From contig NZ_CP046171.1 in NCBI RefSeq assembly GCF_011801125.1, forward strand, positions 7,130,001 through 7,194,000: a stretch of DNA of 64,000 nt, written 5' to 3'. The DNA comes from Nocardia brasiliensis (lineage in GTDB: Bacteria; Actinomycetota; Actinomycetes; Mycobacteriales; Mycobacteriaceae). A program made the translations under genes and the position numbers. Below are positions 29,130 through 39,907 of the stretch, piece by piece. The number at the start of each line of letters is the position of its first letter. Within the stretch, counting starts at the first letter, position 1. The notes below the pieces were generated by a model. The model was not told the DNA's origin. It saw only the letters and a program-made list of their open reading frames with translations, and ran no database searches.

Positions 29130-32100
29130 ATGGCCATGATCGGGGACATGTTGGACGCAGGCGGCACCACCAGGACGGCATGTTCGTACTGCGGCGTCGG
29201 GTGCGGAATCACGGTGCAGACGAAGACCGACGCCACGGGTAAGCCGGTGATCGCCAAGGTGAGCGGTGACAAGCTGCACCCGTCGAACGCGGGCAGGCTG
29301 TGCACCAAGGGCGCAACCCATCTGGAGCTGATGCGCACGCCGGGCCGGATGACGACCGCGTTCCGGCGGCCCGAGCGCGGGCAGGAACCGGTGCCGGTCG
29401 CGGTGGACGAGGCGGTGCGGGAGGCGGCCGACCGGCTGCGCGCGATCCTGGACGAGCACGGGCCCGACGCGATCGCGCTGTATGTCTCCGGGCAGCTCTC
29501 GCTGGAGGCGCAGTACCTGGCGACCAAGCTGGCCAAGGGTTACCTGCGCACCGTGCACATCGAGGCCAACTCGCGGCTGTGCATGGCGAGCGCGGGCACC
29601 GGCTACAAGCAGTCGCTCGGCGCGGACGGCCCGCCCGGCTCCTACGACGACATCGACCACGCCGAGGTGTTCCTGGTGATCGGCGCGAACATGGCCGACT
29701 GTCACCCGATCCTGCACCTGCGCATGGTCGATCGGCTCAAGGCGGGCGCGAAGCTGATCGTGGTCGATCCCCGGCGCACCGAAACCGCCGCGCGGGCCGA
29801 TCTTTTCCTGCAGATCGCGCCCGGTACCGACCTCGCGCTGCTCAACGGCCTGCTGCACCTGCTCGTCGAAAACGGCGACATCGACTCGGATTTCATCGCC
29901 GAGCACACCGAGGGCTGGGCGGCGATGCCGGAGTTCCTCGCCGACTATCCGCCTGCCGAGGTCGCCGAGCTCACCGGGCTCGCCGAGGCCGACATCCGTA
30001 CCGCCGCCGCGTGGATCGGCGCGGCTGGTGACTGGATGACGCTGTGGACGATGGGACTCAACCAGTCCACCCACGGCACCTGGAACACCAACGCGATCTG
30101 CAACCTGCACCTGGCCACCGGCGCGATCAGCCGCCGCGGCAGCGGCCCGTTCTCGCTGACCGGGCAGCCGAATGCCATGGGCGGGCGCGAAATGGGCTAC
30201 ATGGGACCGGGTCTGCCGGGCCAGCGCAGCGTGCTCGCGCCTGCCGACCGCGTTTTCGTCGAGACCGCGTGGGGCCTCGCGCCTGGCACCATTCGCGACG
30301 AGGTCGGCCCCGGCACCATCGAGATGTTCCGTGAGCTGGCCGCGGGACGGATCAAGGCCGCCTGGGTCATGTGCACCAATCCCGTTGCCACCGTGGCCAA
30401 TCGCAAAACGGTGCTCGACGGCCTGGAGGCGGCCGAGTTGGTGATCGCCCAGGACGCCTACGCCGAGACCGCCACCAACGCCTACGCCGACCTGCTGCTG
30501 CCCGCCACCCTCTGGGCCGAAGCCGATGCGCTGATGGTGAATTCGGAACGCAACGTCACGCTGTTGCAGCGTTCCGTCGAGCCGGTGGGCGAGGCCAGGC
30601 CGGACTGGCTGCTGATCGCCCAGGTCGCCACCGCCATGGGCTTCCCCGGATTCGAGTTCGAGTCCAGCGCCGAGATTTTCGAGGAGATCAAGCGGTTCGC
30701 CAATCCGGCCACCGGATACGACCTGCGCGGCATGGATTTCGAGCGACTGCGGCAAGGCCCGATGCAGTGGCCGTGCCCCAACGGGACGCGCCCGCGCAAC
30801 CCGATCCGCTACCTCAACGACGGGGTGAGCCAGCATCCGCACGTCGACGCGAACGGACATCGGCCGCGGCTGGCCTTCGCGACGCCGAGCCGGCGCGCGG
30901 TGTTCTGGCCGCGTCCGCACCTGCCCGCCGCGGAACTGCCCGACGACGACTACCCGTTCCTGCTCAATACCGGTCGCCTGCAACATCAGTGGCACACCAT
31001 GACCAAGACCGGCAAGATCGACAAGCTGACCAAGCTGAACGGGCAGCCGTTCGTCGAGGTACACCCGGACGACGCGGAACGGCTCGGGGTGCGCGCGGGC
31101 GATCAGCTCGAAATCGCCTCCCGCCGTGGCCGTGCGGTGCTGCCGGTCCAGCTCAGCGATCGCGTGCGACCGGGCGACTGCTTCGCGCCGTTCCACTGGA
31201 ACGACGAGCACGGCGAGTATCTGACGATCAACGCGGTCACCAACGACGCCGTCGACCCGACCTCGTTGCAGCCGGAGTACAAGGCGTGCGCGGTCTCGCT
31301 GCGCCGAGTCGCGGTGCCTGAGCACGCCGAATCGCCTGCCACGCCGATTCCCGCCGCGCCGACCACGCATCCGCTGGCCGTGCTGCTCGGGCTGGACGCG
31401 ACGACAACGCCGACGCTCACCGAGGTCGAGCGGGTCTATCTCAGCGGGTATCTGGCCGCGCTGCAAGCCGTTCCGGTGACCGGCCAGCCGGTGTTGCCCG
31501 CGTCCGCGCCGCTGGCCGAGCGCAGCCGCACCTGGGTCGACGGTCTGCTGGCCGGCATGTATTCGCGCGCAACCGATCCCACGGGGGCACCCGCGCGACC
31601 GGTGACCGTGCTGTGGGCCTCGCAGACCGGCAATGCCGAGGAGCTCGCCGCCACCGTCGCCGCCCGGCTGACCGAATGCGGCTTCCTCCCCCAGCTGCTC
31701 GACATGGACTCGTGCACAGTCGCGACCCTCACCGGCGATGTGCTGGTGGTGACCAGCACCTTCGGTGACGGCGGGCCGCCGGACAACGGCACCGACTTCT
31801 GGCAGCAGTTGGAGGACAAGGCGATTCGGCTCGCCGACATGCGTTACGCGGTCTTCGCCCTCGGCGACTCCTCCTACGACGACTTCTGCGGGCACGGCCG
31901 GAAACTGGACGAGCGCTTCGCCGAGTACGGCGCGACCCGGCTGCTGGCGCGGGTGGACAGCGAACCGGATTTCCACGAGCCCGCGCAGCGCTGGCTGGAC
32001 GCGGTGGTCGCGGTGCTCGGCGACGGGCTGGACGGCGAACTGCCGCAGGAGGATCCGAACCCGCCGACGCGCGGTTCCGGCGGCGCGCGCCGGGCGGTGC

Positions 32101-33317
32101 GCGCCGGCGCCACGACGATGACCTCGGTGCTGACCAAGGCTGCCGCGCCCGCGCCGGGCCGCAACCGGCGCGAGACGCCCCAGTTCACCAGGAACTCACC
32201 GGTGCCCGCGCCGCTGGTGCGCAACGAGGCTCTCACCGCCACCGGTTCGGCGAAAGAGGTGCGCCAGTTCGGTTTCGACCTGCGCGGGATGGAGGCGGGC
32301 TACGAGGTCGGCGATTCGCTCGGCATCTGGCCGACCAACGACGCGGCGCTGGTCGGCGAGTGGCTCGCCACCACCGGGCTCGACGGCCGCCGGGTCATCG
32401 AGGTCGACGACCGGGAGCTCAGCCTGGCCGAGGCGCTGCGCACGCACTACGACATCAGCAAGGTGAGCAACGATCTGCTGAGTTTCGTCGCCGAACGCAA
32501 TCCGAACGTCCGGCTGGCCAAGCTGCTGCGTCGGGACAATCGCAACGAGCTCGACAACTACCTCTGGGATCGGCAGGCGGTGGACGTGCTGCGCGACTTC
32601 CCGGTGCGAGCCGATCTGGTCGACTGGCTCGGCACGCTGAAAAAGCTGCAGCCACGCCAGTATTCGATCTCGTCGAGCCCGCTGGTCAGCCCGGACGAGG
32701 TGCAGCTGACCGTCGGCGTCGTCCGGTACGGCGATCCGGCCGCGACCGGGTCGATGGCCCGGCGCGGCGGCGTGTGCTCGACCTTCCTGGCCGACCGGGC
32801 GGGCGGCGAGGCGGGCACGGTGCCGATCTTCCTGCAGCGGGCGCCGCATTTCCGACCGCCCGCCGACCCGACGGCGCCGATGATCATGGTCGGTCCCGGC
32901 ACCGGCATCGCGCCGTTCCGCGGCTTCCTCCAGGAACGCAGGGAACTCGGCTGCACCGGCCGCAACTGGCTGTTCTTCGGCGAGCAGCACGCGGCGAGCA
33001 ACTTCTACTACCGCGCCGAACTGGAGGACATGTTCCGCTCGGGCTTCCTCACCCGGCTCGACCTGGCCTTCTCGCGCGACCAGCGGGAACGGATCTACGT
33101 GCAGCACCGGATGATCGAGCACGGCGCCGAGCTGTGGTCCTGGCTGCGCGACGGCGCGCACCTGTACGTCTGCGGTGACGCCGCCCGAATGGCCAAGGAC
33201 GTCGACGACGCCCTGCTGCGGATCATCCGGGTGCACGGCAAGTTGGACGAAGCGGGAGCGCTGGCGTTCCGCAAACAGCTCGTCGCGCAGAAGCGCTACG
33301 TTCGCGACGTCTACTGA
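29130..33317 (+). CDS. Nitrate reductase fused to an NADPH-dependent flavoprotein (self-contained assimilatory enzyme)
   Basis: 1395 residues. N-terminus: 4Fe-4S ligands C18, C21, C25 and C58, then molybdopterin oxidoreductase (to about 560) and Mo-binding C-terminal domain (about 610-720), the NasA/NarB layout. After a linker comes flavodoxin ([18 protein letters not shown], from about 824), an FAD domain ([10 protein letters not shown], near 1176) and an NADPH domain ([13 protein letters not shown], near 1253), as in sulfite reductase alpha or P450 reductase. One chain could carry electrons NADPH-FAD-FMN-FeS-Mo to nitrate. No nitrite reductase, transporter or cofactor gene is adjacent. A second ATG at 29148 is possible. 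Confidence 0.92.
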   Translation: MAMIGDMLDAGGTTRTACSYCGVGCGITVQTKTDATGKPVIAKVSGDKLHPSNAGRLCTKGATHLELMRTPGRMTTAFRRPERGQEPVPVAVDEAVREAADRLRAILDEHGPDAIALYVSGQLSLEAQYLATKLAKGYLRTVHIEANSRLCMASAGTGYKQSLGADGPPGSYDDIDHAEVFLVIGANMADCHPILHLRMVDRLKAGAKLIVVDPRRTETAARADLFLQIAPGTDLALLNGLLHLLVENGDIDSDFIAEHTEGWAAMPEFLADYPPAEVAELTGLAEADIRTAAAWIGAAGDWMTLWTMGLNQSTHGTWNTNAICNLHLATGAISRRGSGPFSLTGQPNAMGGREMGYMGPGLPGQRSVLAPADRVFVETAWGLAPGTIRDEVGPGTIEMFRELAAGRIKAAWVMCTNPVATVANRKTVLDGLEAAELVIAQDAYAETATNAYADLLLPATLWAEADALMVNSERNVTLLQRSVEPVGEARPDWLLIAQVATAMGFPGFEFESSAEIFEEIKRFANPATGYDLRGMDFERLRQGPMQWPCPNGTRPRNPIRYLNDGVSQHPHVDANGHRPRLAFATPSRRAVFWPRPHLPAAELPDDDYPFLLNTGRLQHQWHTMTKTGKIDKLTKLNGQPFVEVHPDDAERLGVRAGDQLEIASRRGRAVLPVQLSDRVRPGDCFAPFHWNDEHGEYLTINAVTNDAVDPTSLQPEYKACAVSLRRVAVPEHAESPATPIPAAPTTHPLAVLLGLDATTTPTLTEVERVYLSGYLAALQAVPVTGQPVLPASAPLAERSRTWVDGLLAGMYSRATDPTGAPARPVTVLWASQTGNAEELAATVAARLTECGFLPQLLDMDSCTVATLTGDVLVVTSTFGDGGPPDNGTDFWQQLEDKAIRLADMRYAVFALGDSSYDDFCGHGRKLDERFAEYGATRLLARVDSEPDFHEPAQRWLDAVVAVLGDGLDGELPQEDPNPPTRGSGGARRAVRAGATTMTSVLTKAAAPAPGRNRRETPQFTRNSPVPAPLVRNEALTATGSAKEVRQFGFDLRGMEAGYEVGDSLGIWPTNDAALVGEWLATTGLDGRRVIEVDDRELSLAEALRTHYDISKVSNDLLSFVAERNPNVRLAKLLRRDNRNELDNYLWDRQAVDVLRDFPVRADLVDWLGTLKKLQPRQYSISSSPLVSPDEVQLTVGVVRYGDPAATGSMARRGGVCSTFLADRAGGEAGTVPIFLQRAPHFRPPADPTAPMIMVGPGTGIAPFRGFLQERRELGCTGRNWLFFGEQHAASNFYYRAELEDMFRSGFLTRLDLAFSRDQRERIYVQHRMIEHGAELWSWLRDGAHLYVCGDAARMAKDVDDALLRIIRVHGKLDEAGALAFRKQLVAQKRYVRDVY

Positions 33318-33321
33318 CCGC

Positions 33322-33355
33322 GGGCCTCGCGTACGGTCGTCGCGACGCGAGGCCC
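33322..33355. terminator. Terminator between the nitrate reductase and aldo/keto reductase genes
   Basis: GGGCCTCGCGT/ACGCGAGGCCC, 11-bp perfect stem, 12-nt loop, 4 bp past the reductase stop. Shared by convergent genes. Confidence 0.6.
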
Positions 33356-33362
33356 AGCGCGA

Positions 33363-34424
33363 TCAGACCAGCGGCGGATTCAGGCGGGTGAAGTCGCCGA
33401 GGCGGTGGTACGGGTAGTACGGGTACGGCGGTGTGGTGGCGCTGGCCTTGTCGAGCCGGGCCACCTGCTCGGCGTCCAGCTCCCAGCCGATGGCGCCCAG
33501 GTTCTGTCGCAGCTGTTCCTCATTGCGGGCGCCGACGATGACCGTGGCCACGGTGGGCCTGCGCAGCAGCCAGTTCAGCGCGATCTGCGGGATGGTCTTG
33601 CCGGTCTCGGCGGCCAGCTCGTCGAGCACGTCGACGACGTCGTAGAGCTTCTCGTCGTCCACCGGCGGGCCCGCGGCCGCGGTCTGGTGCAGCCGGCTGC
33701 CGTCGGGCAGCGGCAGGCCCCGCCGGATCTTGCCGGTCAGCCTGCCCCAGCCGAGCGGGCTCCAGACCACCGCGCCGACGCCCTGATCCTGGCCGAGCGG
33801 CATCAGTTCCCACTCGTAATCGCGGCCCACCAGCGAGTAGTAGACCTGGTGCGCGACGTAGCGGGTGTGGCCGTTGCGGTCCGCCGCGGCCAGTGACTTC
33901 ATCAGTTGCCAGCCCGCGAAGTTGGAGGCGCCGACGTAGCGGATCTTGCCCGCCCGCACCAGATCGTCCAGTGCCGCGACGACCTCCTCGACCGGGGTGC
34001 CCGCGTCAAAGGCGTGCAGCTGGAACAGGTCGAGGTAGTCGGTGCCGAGCCGGCGCAGCGCCGCCTCGACCGCCCCGACCAGCCGCGCCCGGCCCGACCC
34101 GGCCTGCCCGGGGCCCGGACCGGTCGGCAGCGAGGCCTTGGTGGAGATGAGCACCTGCTCGCGCCTGCCCCTGATGGCCGCGCCGAGCACCTCCTCCGAG
34201 GCGCCGTCGGAGTACACGTCGGCGGTGTCGAACATGGTGACGCCCGCCTCCAGGCTGATGTCCACCAGCCGCCGGGCCTGCGCGGCATCGGTGTCGCCCC
34301 AGGCGCTGAACAGCTCGCCGCGTCCGCCGAAGGTGCCCGCGCCGAAACTCAGCGCCGGAACGTACAGGCCCGACGCGCCCAGCCGCCGGTACTCCATCTG
34401 CGCGCCTACTGTCTGAGCATTCAC
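33363..34424 (-). CDS. Aldo/keto reductase
   Basis: 353 residues, GTG start with TAGGAGGGCGG upstream. TIM-barrel AKR of the shaker-beta/YghZ group: GAGTFGG, catalytic Asp/Tyr in MFDTADVYSDG, Lys in ISTKASL, and His in QLHAFDAG. The NADPH phosphate-binding end ATVIVGARNEEQL is present. Divergently paired with a TetR gene across 86 bp, so probably its target. Substrate unknown. Confidence 0.92.
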   Translation of the reverse strand: MNAQTVGAQMEYRRLGASGLYVPALSFGAGTFGGRGELFSAWGDTDAAQARRLVDISLEAGVTMFDTADVYSDGASEEVLGAAIRGRREQVLISTKASLPTGPGPGQAGSGRARLVGAVEAALRRLGTDYLDLFQLHAFDAGTPVEEVVAALDDLVRAGKIRYVGASNFAGWQLMKSLAAADRNGHTRYVAHQVYYSLVGRDYEWELMPLGQDQGVGAVVWSPLGWGRLTGKIRRGLPLPDGSRLHQTAAAGPPVDDEKLYDVVDVLDELAAETGKTIPQIALNWLLRRPTVATVIVGARNEEQLRQNLGAIGWELDAEQVARLDKASATTPPYPYYPYHRLGDFTRLNPPLV

Positions 34425-34510
34425 CGGACCGCCCTCCTAAAGGGTCTATAGTTTCGTTAACGCCTCGAACAGTACCCTCGCTCGCCTACAAATGAAACTG
34501 GAGTTCCGTT

Positions 34511-35131
34511 ATGACTGGCGCCGAAGCCACGCCCGGCTCGATTCGCCCAGGTGGACGCACCGCTCGCGTGCGCGAATCGGTGCTGCGCGTCGCCGGCGAT
34601 CTGCTCGCCGAGCGCGGATTCGGCGAGCTGGATCTGACCGAGGTCGCGGCGGCCGCCGAGGTCGGCAAGACCACGGTCTACCGCCGCTGGCGCAACCCGA
34701 CCGGCCTGATCACCGATCTGCTCGTCGACATGGCCGAGCAGTCCGTCGGCCACACCGACACCGGCTCACTGCTCGGCGACCTCACCGCCAATGCCCGCCT
34801 GGTCGCCCGGACCTTGACCGATCCGCGCCAGGGCAAGCTCTTCCAGGCCGTCATCGCGGCGGGCACCTGCGACGAGGCGGCCGCCGCCGCGTTGCGCCGG
34901 TTCTACGATGCGCGGCTCACCGAATGGGCGCCGTGCGTCGAGCGGGCGATCGAACGCGGCGAGGCGCCGACGGGCACCGACGCGCGGGCCGTCCTGTCGG
35001 CGGTCTCCGCGCCGCTCTACTACCGTCTGCTCGCCAGCGGCGACCCGATCGACGAGGCCGCCGCGGACGCGGCCGCCCGCGCCGCGGTAACCGCCACCGC
35101 CGCAGGGGTTTTCGTGCCGCTGCCGAACTAG
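34511..35131 (+). CDS. TetR/AcrR family transcriptional regulator
   Basis: 206 residues. N-terminal HTH (about 22-70: RESVLRVAGDLLAERGFGEL, VAAAAEVGKTTVYRRWRNP), then a TetR C-terminal ligand-binding domain of the TetR_C_16-like type. Divergent from the aldo/keto reductase. The 86-bp spacer contains CGTTAACG (34455-34462) flanked by TTCG...CGAA, a possible operator. The TAG stop is embedded in a large inverted repeat. Confidence 0.9.
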   Translation: MTGAEATPGSIRPGGRTARVRESVLRVAGDLLAERGFGELDLTEVAAAAEVGKTTVYRRWRNPTGLITDLLVDMAEQSVGHTDTGSLLGDLTANARLVARTLTDPRQGKLFQAVIAAGTCDEAAAAALRRFYDARLTEWAPCVERAIERGEAPTGTDARAVLSAVSAPLYYRLLASGDPIDEAAADAAARAAVTATAAGVFVPLPN

Positions 35132-35193
35132 CGCCCCGTCCAGGAAGGTCGGTGCGTCGAGAAACGTGCCGAAGTTCTTGGACGGGGCGCTAG
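35128..35193. repeat. 15-bp inverted repeat containing both stop codons of convergent genes
   Basis: CTAGCGCCCCGTCCA (35128-35142) is exactly complementary to TGGACGGGGCGCTAG (35179-35193). The TetR TAG and the TAG of the facing gene lie in opposite arms. The 36-nt interior is also partly self-complementary (CGGTGCG / CGTGCCG), so the whole can fold as a long stem. Probable bidirectional terminator. Confidence 0.75.
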
Positions 35194-35795
35194 CCGCGCA
35201 GGGCCGACGCGGTCGGCGCGGCGGCCCAGTCAAGGCTGCGGCCGGTGCGCGCGAGCACCCGCTCCAGCGCCGGGGCCTGCGCGGGTACCGGGACCACCGG
35301 ACCGAACATGCCGGGCGTGCCCTCGGCGGGGACCTCGCGCAGCAGGTCGAGCAGGATGGCCAGATCGGTCTCGGTCGCGTCGAACGACTGGCCCGTCGCC
35401 TCGGCCAGATCCCACCCGTGCACTACCAGTTCGTCCAGCGCGATCATCGCCATCACCGGCGCGGGCTCGCACACCCCGCCCGCCTCGGTGTCGCCGTCCC
35501 ACGCGCCCGGCTCCCGCCACGCGCCGACCAAGGCCGTCAGCTGCGCGCCGATCAGTGCCCGCCAGTCGTCGGGCAGCGCGTTCTCGGGTGCGATGACCGG
35601 AGCCACCGATCCACCGACCGCCTCCTTCGTCGCCGCCTGCCGAAACGCCTCGGTCAAATCCACGACGTGGGCGAGCAATTCGCGCACGGTGGTGTCGGCG
35701 CACGGCGTCGCGGCCGCGAGCTGGTCGTCGGTGATCCGGCCGACCACGGTGGCGAGCGCGGTGGCGGCCGGTTCGAAATCGAATTGCTGGTTCAT
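35190..35795 (-). CDS. TIGR03086 family metal-binding protein (DinB/mycothiol-dependent isomerase superfamily)
   Basis: 201 residues from ATG 35795 (AGGAG, 5 nt before). Four-helix DinB-like pattern: TPCADTTVRELLAHVVDLTE, then DELVVHGWDLAEATGQ. The His residues of these motifs are the usual metal ligands. Members are often mycothiol-linked transferases or maleylpyruvate isomerase relatives. The specific reaction is unknown. Convergent with TetR. Confidence 0.85.
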   Translation of the reverse strand: MNQQFDFEPAATALATVVGRITDDQLAAATPCADTTVRELLAHVVDLTEAFRQAATKEAVGGSVAPVIAPENALPDDWRALIGAQLTALVGAWREPGAWDGDTEAGGVCEPAPVMAMIALDELVVHGWDLAEATGQSFDATETDLAILLDLLREVPAEGTPGMFGPVVPVPAQAPALERVLARTGRSLDWAAAPTASALRG

Positions 35796-35986
35796 GGGCA
35801 CTCCTGGGATGAGCGGGTCTCAGCTATGCAGACGAACCGACCCCGCGGAACTCATCGGCCCGCGCCGATCACACGCCCGCTCGACGGTTCGGCACGGTCT
35901 CGAAGCGGTCTCACCGCGCCGCCGCAAGCGACCCTCGCGACCAACTCGTGACCGCGAAAACCGCTGGAAAAGCGGAGAATTGGTAG

Positions 35987-36223
35987 ATGAAGGGTGATCG
36001 AGTCGAGATAGTCGTCGACGTCGGCGACGGGTCTCGCAGTTATGAAGTAGCCGCGACTCGCGCGGGGCGGCGGGTCGAGGTGCGGATCGCACGCGGCGTC
36101 GTCGAAGTCAGCGAGGTGACGCGCACCGGGAATCCGGTGCGCACCGCGCGATTCATGGCGGGCCGCACGCTGGCGCTGGTCGAATATCCGGCCGACGGGA
36201 ACGGAGCGCGCGCCGACGAATGA
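35987..36223 (+). CDS. Small hypothetical protein (78 aa)
   Basis: 78 residues, codon use like neighbours, GCGGAG upstream of the ATG. Predicted mostly beta: RVEIVVDVGDGSRSYEVAAT, then RVEVRIARGVVEVSEV. Conserved-looking strand alternation but no family I recognise. It could be a small barrel-like domain. It stands upstream of another small gene on the same strand with 142 bp between. Confidence 0.55.
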   Translation: MKGDRVEIVVDVGDGSRSYEVAATRAGRRVEVRIARGVVEVSEVTRTGNPVRTARFMAGRTLALVEYPADGNGARADE

Positions 36224-36365
36224 TCCCGCGACACGGGCCGCACGCGGGTTGCTCACCCGCGGGGCCAGGCGCATCCTCGACAGTGCCGGAACGACTCCCG
36301 CCTCGATTGCGCGCTACCCGCACGGGTATGCCGACACGCGAGGCCTACGCCGAGAGGAGCGCACG

Positions 36366-36602
36366 ATGACCGATCGCACCATCCGCGACAACGATCCGGT
36401 GCCGGAAGCCGATCTCGCGGAGCAGTCCACGCCCGCCTACCCGGACGAGCTCGGCTACCCGGAGGACGGACCGGACCCCGACGGCACGATCGCCGCCGAG
36501 CTGGCCGAGAAGGCAGGCCCCGACCGATGGAACGCCGATCCGGCGGACGTGGTCGAGCAGTCGATCCCGGTGCCGTTCGACGACGAGCCCGACCTCGCCT
36601 GA
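36366..36602 (+). CDS. Small acidic hypothetical protein with repeated EQS motif
   Basis: 78 residues from ATG 36366 with GAGAGGAGCGC upstream, a good SD. Very acidic, no predicted core. Two similar motifs, VPEADLAEQSTPA (about 12-24) and ADPADVVEQSIPV (about 57-69), suggest an internal duplication. Short actinobacterial proteins with an EAD..EQ motif are common and uncharacterised. Likely intrinsically disordered. Confidence 0.7.
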   Translation: MTDRTIRDNDPVPEADLAEQSTPAYPDELGYPEDGPDPDGTIAAELAEKAGPDRWNADPADVVEQSIPVPFDDEPDLA

Positions 36603-36715
36603 CCGCTCGGCCCAGCCGAATACCGGTGCGGCCCATCGGCTCCGTCCAGGGCCGGCACCGAAGCATGGACAAGGCTCGAGGTCAGAACCAGCACCCGGCT
36701 CGGTCAGGGCTCGGT

Positions 36716-38359
36716 TCAGGGGCAGATCCCGGCGCGCACCGCCGCGTGCAGCTCACGCAGGCTGGATCGCTCGGTGGCCACCTCGAGCACCCGCGTGCCG
36801 TGCGCGTGCCCCGCGAGCTCGACGGCCAGCTGCTCCGGATCGACCTGCCGATGCGGAATGCGATACGCGGCGCACAGCGCGGCCAGGTCCATCCCGTGCG
36901 GGGTGCCGAAGACCCGCTCGAACACGCCCGCGTACTGCGGATCGCCCTGCTCGAGCAGTTCGAAGATGCCGCCGCCGTCGTCGTTGGCGACCACGATGGT
37001 CAGGTCGGCGGGACGCGGCTCACCGGGCCCGATCAGCAGGCCGGAGGCGTCGTGCAGGAAGGTCAGGTCGCCGATGAGCGCGATGGTCCTGCCCTCGTGG
37101 TGCAGTGCCGCGCCGACGGCGGTGGACACTGTGCCGTCGATGCCCGCGACACCCCGGTTCGACAGCACCTTGATGCCGGGACGCGGGTGCGAGACCAGCG
37201 CGGCGTCGCGCACCGGGTTGGACGCACCGAGCACCAGCTGATCGCCCTCGCGCAGCGCGTTCATCACCACGGCGGCCACGTGCAGACCCGTCGGCTTCGG
37301 ATGGCTGCCGAGTTCGGCGCGCACCGCCTGATTCGCCTTCTCGTCGAGTTCGCGGCAGTAGTCCAGCCACTGCGGGCGCGGCGCTCCGGACGTCACCGCG
37401 CGCGTCCCGGTGCCGAGCACGTTGCCCGAGACATCGGGCCAGCGCGGGCCGGTGGTGAGCGCGTAGACCCGAACCGCAGGATCGGCGAGGACCTTGGAGA
37501 CCTGCCGGTGCAGAGTCGGGCGCCCGGTGATGATCGCCTGGCGCGGCCGCAGCAGCGGCAGCGCCAGCGGGTGCAGCGCGGGCCCGTGCATCGGCGCGGT
37601 GGGCTCGGCGACCGTGGGCAGCGCGGCCAGTTCCGGCCGCAGGCCGGCGCCGTGTCCGGAGATGACGACGGTGTCCGGGGTCAGGTCGAGATCGAGCGGC
37701 ACGTCGAGGGTGGCGTACTGCGTCTTGGTCCAGGCTTCGTCGGCGTCGCGCCCGGCCGGGGGCTGCTCGCCGGGGGCGAGGTCGGGGACCAGCGGCTCGC
37801 GCAGCGGAATGTCGAAGTGCACCGGGCCCGCGTTGCCCGAGCGGGTGCCGCGCGCGGCGGCGAGCACCCGGCACACGGCCGAGCGCCACTGGCTGTTCTG
37901 GTGCCCGTACTCAGCACACTCCGCGGTCGCGGGCTCCTGCTCGGCGAGGCCGAGGCTGATCGCGGCGCGGACCTGGCTACCGAACAGACCGAACTGCTCG
38001 ACGGTCTGATTCGCGCCGGAGCCGAGCATCTCGTAGGGCCGGTTCGCGCTGAGCACCACCAGCGGGATGCGGGCGTAGTTGGCCTCGAGCACGGCGGGGC
38101 CGAGATTCGCGACGGCGGTGCCCGAGGTCATCACGACGGGCACGGGCAGCCGACTGGCGACCGAGAGGCCGATGGCGAGAAAGCCCGCCGTCCGCTCGTC
38201 GATGCGCATGTGCAACCGCAGCCGACCGGCGGCGTCGGCGGCCTGCAGCGCGAAGGCCAGCGGCGCGTTGCGCGATCCGGGGCACAGGACGACATCCCGT
38301 ACACCCCCGCGCGCGAGTTCGTCCACGACGACCTGCGCTTGTGCTGTAGACGGGTTCAC
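36716..38359 (-). CDS. menD: SEPHCHC synthase MenD
   Basis: 547 residues. N-terminal ThDP-Pyr domain ([20 protein letters not shown], catalytic Glu region in [16 protein letters not shown]) and C-terminal ThDP-PP domain ([35 protein letters not shown]). It condenses 2-oxoglutarate with isochorismate using ThDP and Mg2+, the first committed step to menaquinone. Length and motifs are complete. Transcribed opposite to menB and menE. Confidence 0.97.
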   Translation of the reverse strand: MNPSTAQAQVVVDELARGGVRDVVLCPGSRNAPLAFALQAADAAGRLRLHMRIDERTAGFLAIGLSVASRLPVPVVMTSGTAVANLGPAVLEANYARIPLVVLSANRPYEMLGSGANQTVEQFGLFGSQVRAAISLGLAEQEPATAECAEYGHQNSQWRSAVCRVLAAARGTRSGNAGPVHFDIPLREPLVPDLAPGEQPPAGRDADEAWTKTQYATLDVPLDLDLTPDTVVISGHGAGLRPELAALPTVAEPTAPMHGPALHPLALPLLRPRQAIITGRPTLHRQVSKVLADPAVRVYALTTGPRWPDVSGNVLGTGTRAVTSGAPRPQWLDYCRELDEKANQAVRAELGSHPKPTGLHVAAVVMNALREGDQLVLGASNPVRDAALVSHPRPGIKVLSNRGVAGIDGTVSTAVGAALHHEGRTIALIGDLTFLHDASGLLIGPGEPRPADLTIVVANDDGGGIFELLEQGDPQYAGVFERVFGTPHGMDLAALCAAYRIPHRQVDPEQLAVELAGHAHGTRVLEVATERSSLRELHAAVRAGICP

Positions 38360-38608
38360 GCCTCCAGCCTCTCAGACAGTGCGCCGGCCGTCTGCGTCGC
38401 CCTGGTCACACCGCGCTCCTTCGCCTGGACGACACCCAGCGGTGTCGCCGAGATCGCAGGGCGCCGATCGGCCCCGCGTTCGGATCGGCCCGCACGAGCA
38501 GAACGCGCCGCACATCGAAAAGCGCGGCCGCGGACGGCCGTTCGATGTGCGACGCGTCCGACGTGCACGGCGCGGGTGCGATCAGCGGGCTGATCCGGTA
38601 CGCCAGAT

Positions 38609-39055
38609 TCAGTTGGCGTGCTTCTGCACCAGGTCGCCGACCCGGGGCAGTGCCTCGATGACGTTCTTCTTGGCCGAGGAACGCATCGACGAGTAGACCT
38701 TCTTCAGCGCGGGCCGGGTGGAAGCATCGGCACGCGCGTCGGTGACGGCCAGCAGGGCCTCGGCGACCTCGTCCGACTTGGCGACGAGCAGATCACCGAA
38801 CTTGCCCGTGCCGGACGCGGCGTACTCCTGCCAGAACGGCTCGAGCTGGGCAACGAGTTTGGGCGCCAACGACTCCAGCGCATCAGGCACGATCGACGGG
38901 CTGATCTTCTTGACCGCCGCGTAGCCACCCTTCACAGCCAGGCCGGACGCACCACCCTTGTCCGAGACCTCGGCATCAAGAACCTCGACGGCATCGGCAA
39001 GAAAAGCCGGGCGCTTGGCGTCGTCGAGCAGGGATTCAGACAGTGCTGCAACCAC
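38609..39055 (-). CDS. DUF6918-type conserved protein (Rv0543c-like)
   Basis: 148 residues from GTG 39055, chosen because GGAGG lies ~8 nt upstream. All-helical: ALSESLLDDAKRPAFLADAV, DKGGASGLAVKGGYAAVKKI, then a Ser/Lys-rich C-terminal helix with KKNVIEALPRVGDLVQKHA. Similar proteins lie near menE in mycobacteria. No catalytic motif; function unknown. Confidence 0.8.
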   Translation of the reverse strand: MVAALSESLLDDAKRPAFLADAVEVLDAEVSDKGGASGLAVKGGYAAVKKISPSIVPDALESLAPKLVAQLEPFWQEYAASGTGKFGDLLVAKSDEVAEALLAVTDARADASTRPALKKVYSSMRSSAKKNVIEALPRVGDLVQKHAN

Positions 39056-39199
39056 TTTCAGGTTCCTCCGGAATAGGTTTCGATGAACGAGCGACCGCAA
39101 CTATACGCACCGTCGCGCGGCTGGTCGCGGCACTCACCCGCTAACGACGCGCGTCCCAAACGTGCTCTGCGCCACGGCAAATACAGACCGGGCGGTCGC

Positions 39200-39901
39200 T
39201 CATGGCTGCCACGGCAGTAATTGCACCATCAACCCTTCGCAGTCGGCGAGCACATTGCCCTGCTCATCGAGCAATTCGGCGGTGATGAACGTCTTGCGCC
39301 CCTCGATCCGATCCACCCGCCCGCGCACCGTCAGCGGCGTCTGCAACGGGGTGATCTTGCGATAATTCACATGCAGATACGCGGTGCGGCTGATCGGGCG
39401 TCCGGCGTAGTGCACGATCATGCCGAGCAGATCGTCGAACAGCAGCGGCAGCACGCCACCGTGTGCCGCGCCGTTGCCGCCGAGATGAAACCGCCGGAAC
39501 TCCCCCGCCATCCGAATCCCGTCCGGGCCCGCCTCGAGCACCCGCCACGGCAGCAGCAAAAGGCTGCCGCGCCCCGGCAATTCGACCGCGCGGCCCGCGG
39601 GCCCCTGCAATTCCGGCGCCCGGTAGGGCTCCAGCAAATCGACGAGCTCTTCGGCCTTCGCGCGTGCGGCGGCGAACACCTCATCCGGCGCGTCCACCGA
39701 AACGGCGAGGTCCTGCAGCGTGCGCATCGCCTCGACGAACGGGCCGAAGTCCGCCCCGATCTTCGCGCGCGAGACCTTCGGAAATCCCCCGTGCTTCGCG
39801 TAACGGGACTCGTCCACCGCGCTGCGATCGATCACCGGCTTCTCGCGCTCCCGCGTCGCGCGGCTACCGCTCCCCGAGTCGCGCTGTGCTGCTCTATCCA
39901 T
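39200..39901 (-). CDS. PaaI-like hotdog thioesterase
   Basis: 233 residues. The C-terminal half is a hotdog domain: FHLGGNGAAHGGVLPLLFDD carries the thioesterase HGG motif and an acidic residue, and AYLHVNYRKITPL is the typical following strand. The N-terminal ~100 residues are helical and less conserved. It is divergent from menB by 84 bp, so a role in hydrolysing an acyl-CoA near menaquinone synthesis (for example DHNA-CoA) is possible but unproven. Confidence 0.85.
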   Translation of the reverse strand: MDRAAQRDSGSGSRATREREKPVIDRSAVDESRYAKHGGFPKVSRAKIGADFGPFVEAMRTLQDLAVSVDAPDEVFAAARAKAEELVDLLEPYRAPELQGPAGRAVELPGRGSLLLLPWRVLEAGPDGIRMAGEFRRFHLGGNGAAHGGVLPLLFDDLLGMIVHYAGRPISRTAYLHVNYRKITPLQTPLTVRGRVDRIEGRKTFITAELLDEQGNVLADCEGLMVQLLPWQP

Positions 39902-39907
39902 ACCTGC

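Noticed and set aside
29055..31976. 973-codon open frame antisense to the nitrate reductase gene
   Set aside because: Shadow of a high-GC gene: runs codon-position-matched against it, low-complexity Arg/His/Gly/Gln composition, no family.
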